From assembly GCA_936943465.1 (NCBI GenBank), contig CAKZJN010000318.1, positions 1-8,460 on the forward strand: a stretch of DNA of 8,460 nt, given 5' to 3'. The notes beneath the pieces are model-generated. The model was not told the origin of the DNA. It ran no database searches and saw only the letters and a list, made by a program, of their open reading frames with translations. This DNA is from an uncultured Rhodoferax sp. GTDB lineage: Bacteria > Pseudomonadota > Gammaproteobacteria > Burkholderiales > Burkholderiaceae_C. A program made the translations under genes and the position numbers. Shown here in pieces: positions 7,928 to 8,460 of the stretch (its first letter is position 1; each line of letters starts with the position of its first letter).

Positions 7928-7933
7928 TAAAAT
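7928..7933 (+). promoter_or_regulatory. Candidate -10 element TAAAAT for yqgE, positioned for a leaderless transcript
   Basis: TAAAAT matches the sigma-70 -10 consensus at 5 of 6 positions. It ends 6 bases before the A of the yqgE ATG at 7940, so a transcript starting 7 bases downstream would begin at that A. No good -35 hexamer sits 16-18 bases upstream (AAAGGG at 17-base spacing), and no extended -10 TG is present. The divergent photolyase gene rules out read-through from the left in an operon, so a promoter here or inside the phr 5' region is needed. Confidence 0.45.
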
Positions 7934-7939
7934 CAAAAC

Positions 7940-8460
7940 ATGTCCGGCGATTCTGCACCCATCAACCTCACCAATCACTTCCTGATCGCGATGCCCGGGC
8001 TGGTCGATGACCTATTCGGCAAGAGCGTGGTGTATGTGTGCGAGCACAGCCCGCGCGGTGCCCTGGGGCTGGTGATCAACAAGCCGGCCAACATGAATTT
8101 GCCAGCGCTGTTTGACAAGGTGGAATTGCCGCTGAAACGCGAAGACCTGCAGGGCGACCCGGTGTTTCAGGGCGGCCCGGTGCAAACCGAGCGCGGTTTT
8201 GTCTTGCACGAGCCGATTTACATCGGTGCCGACAACAAAAACGAGACCCTGTACGCCTCCACCATGACCATTCCCGGTGGGCTGGAAATGACCACCTCCA
8301 AGGACGTGCTCGAAGCCCTGTCGAGCGGTGCCGGCCCCAAGCGCGTGCTGATCACGCTGGGCTATGCATCCTGGGGCGAGGGGCAACTGGAGTCGGAGCT
8401 CAGCGAAAACAGCTGGCTCACGGTGGACGCCGACCGCGCCGTAATTTTTGAGACCCCGGT
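7940..8460 (+). CDS. yqgE: YqgE/AlgH family protein (UPF0301), N-terminal 173 residues, 3' end outside window
   Basis: This conserved protein of unknown molecular function belongs to the YqgE/AlgH (DUF179) family; AlgH was named from alginate regulation in Pseudomonas. The start reads MSGDSAPINLTNHFLIAMPG, followed by SVVYVCEHSPRGALGLVINK, the family signature. Further recognisable blocks are VFQGGPVQTERGFVLH, LITLGYASWGEGQLESEL and NSWLTVDADRAVIFETP. Full-length family members have about 185-200 residues, so only the C-terminal tail is missing. The frame stays open to the last base. An in-frame TAA at 7928-7930 lies just upstream, and the ATG at 7940 is the only usual start codon before the conserved region. 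There is no Shine-Dalgarno sequence. In many proteobacteria ruvX (yqgF) follows, and it may lie beyond the edge. Family assignment is firm; no biochemical role can be stated. Confidence 0.95.
   Translation, partial: MSGDSAPINLTNHFLIAMPGLVDDLFGKSVVYVCEHSPRGALGLVINKPANMNLPALFDKVELPLKREDLQGDPVFQGGPVQTERGFVLHEPIYIGADNKNETLYASTMTIPGGLEMTTSKDVLEALSSGAGPKRVLITLGYASWGEGQLESELSENSWLTVDADRAVIFETP

Noticed and set aside
6557..7930. A 457-codon open frame on the plus strand within the photolyase gene
   Set aside because: The opposite strand encodes a photolyase with all expected motifs; this frame gives no recognisable protein and spans the phr start region only by chance.
7599..7985. A 128-codon plus-strand frame overlapping the start of yqgE
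   Set aside because: It is out of frame with the clear YqgE protein and antisense to phr, with Ser/Arg-rich composition typical of a shadow frame.

Overview
The window looks like chromosomal DNA from a high-GC betaproteobacterium. Protein wording in the Chp kinase, the photolyase and YqgE resembles Burkholderiales, most likely Comamonadaceae-like bacteria. This is judged from remembered family sequences, not from a search. Coding density is very high, codon use looks even throughout, and I saw no mobile element, tRNA, rRNA or CRISPR array.

Layout. (1) Positions 1-480 hold the 3' end of a pilJ-type methyl-accepting chemoreceptor. (2) About 27 bases later begins a giant chpA/pilL-type hybrid histidine kinase (about 508-6441, 1977 aa). 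It has five Hpt-like modules, a CheA core (dimerisation, ATPase and CheW-like regions) and a C-terminal receiver. (3) Seven bases after its stop is the stop of a convergent class I DNA photolyase gene (6449-7918, minus strand). A short GC-rich inverted repeat spans this junction. (4) A 21-base gap separates the photolyase start from a divergent yqgE/algH-family gene that runs off the right edge (7940-8460). No stretch of 300 bases or more lacks a gene.

How the genes work together. PilJ and ChpA are the receptor and kinase of the Pil-Chp pathway, which controls type IV pilus extension and retraction, twitching and surface sensing. ChpA would phosphorylate PilG/PilH-type CheY regulators, expected upstream of this window. 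The photolyase (UV repair) and YqgE are independent housekeeping neighbours with no visible functional tie to the pilus genes.

I do not see a new biological system. The points most worth a second look are: the graded degeneration of the five Hpt-like modules in ChpA; Thr-centred short motifs recurring in its acidic linkers; no pilK between pilJ and chpA and no chpB/chpC directly after chpA; and a yqgE start that looks leaderless, with a -10-like TAAAAT placed so that transcription would begin at the ATG.
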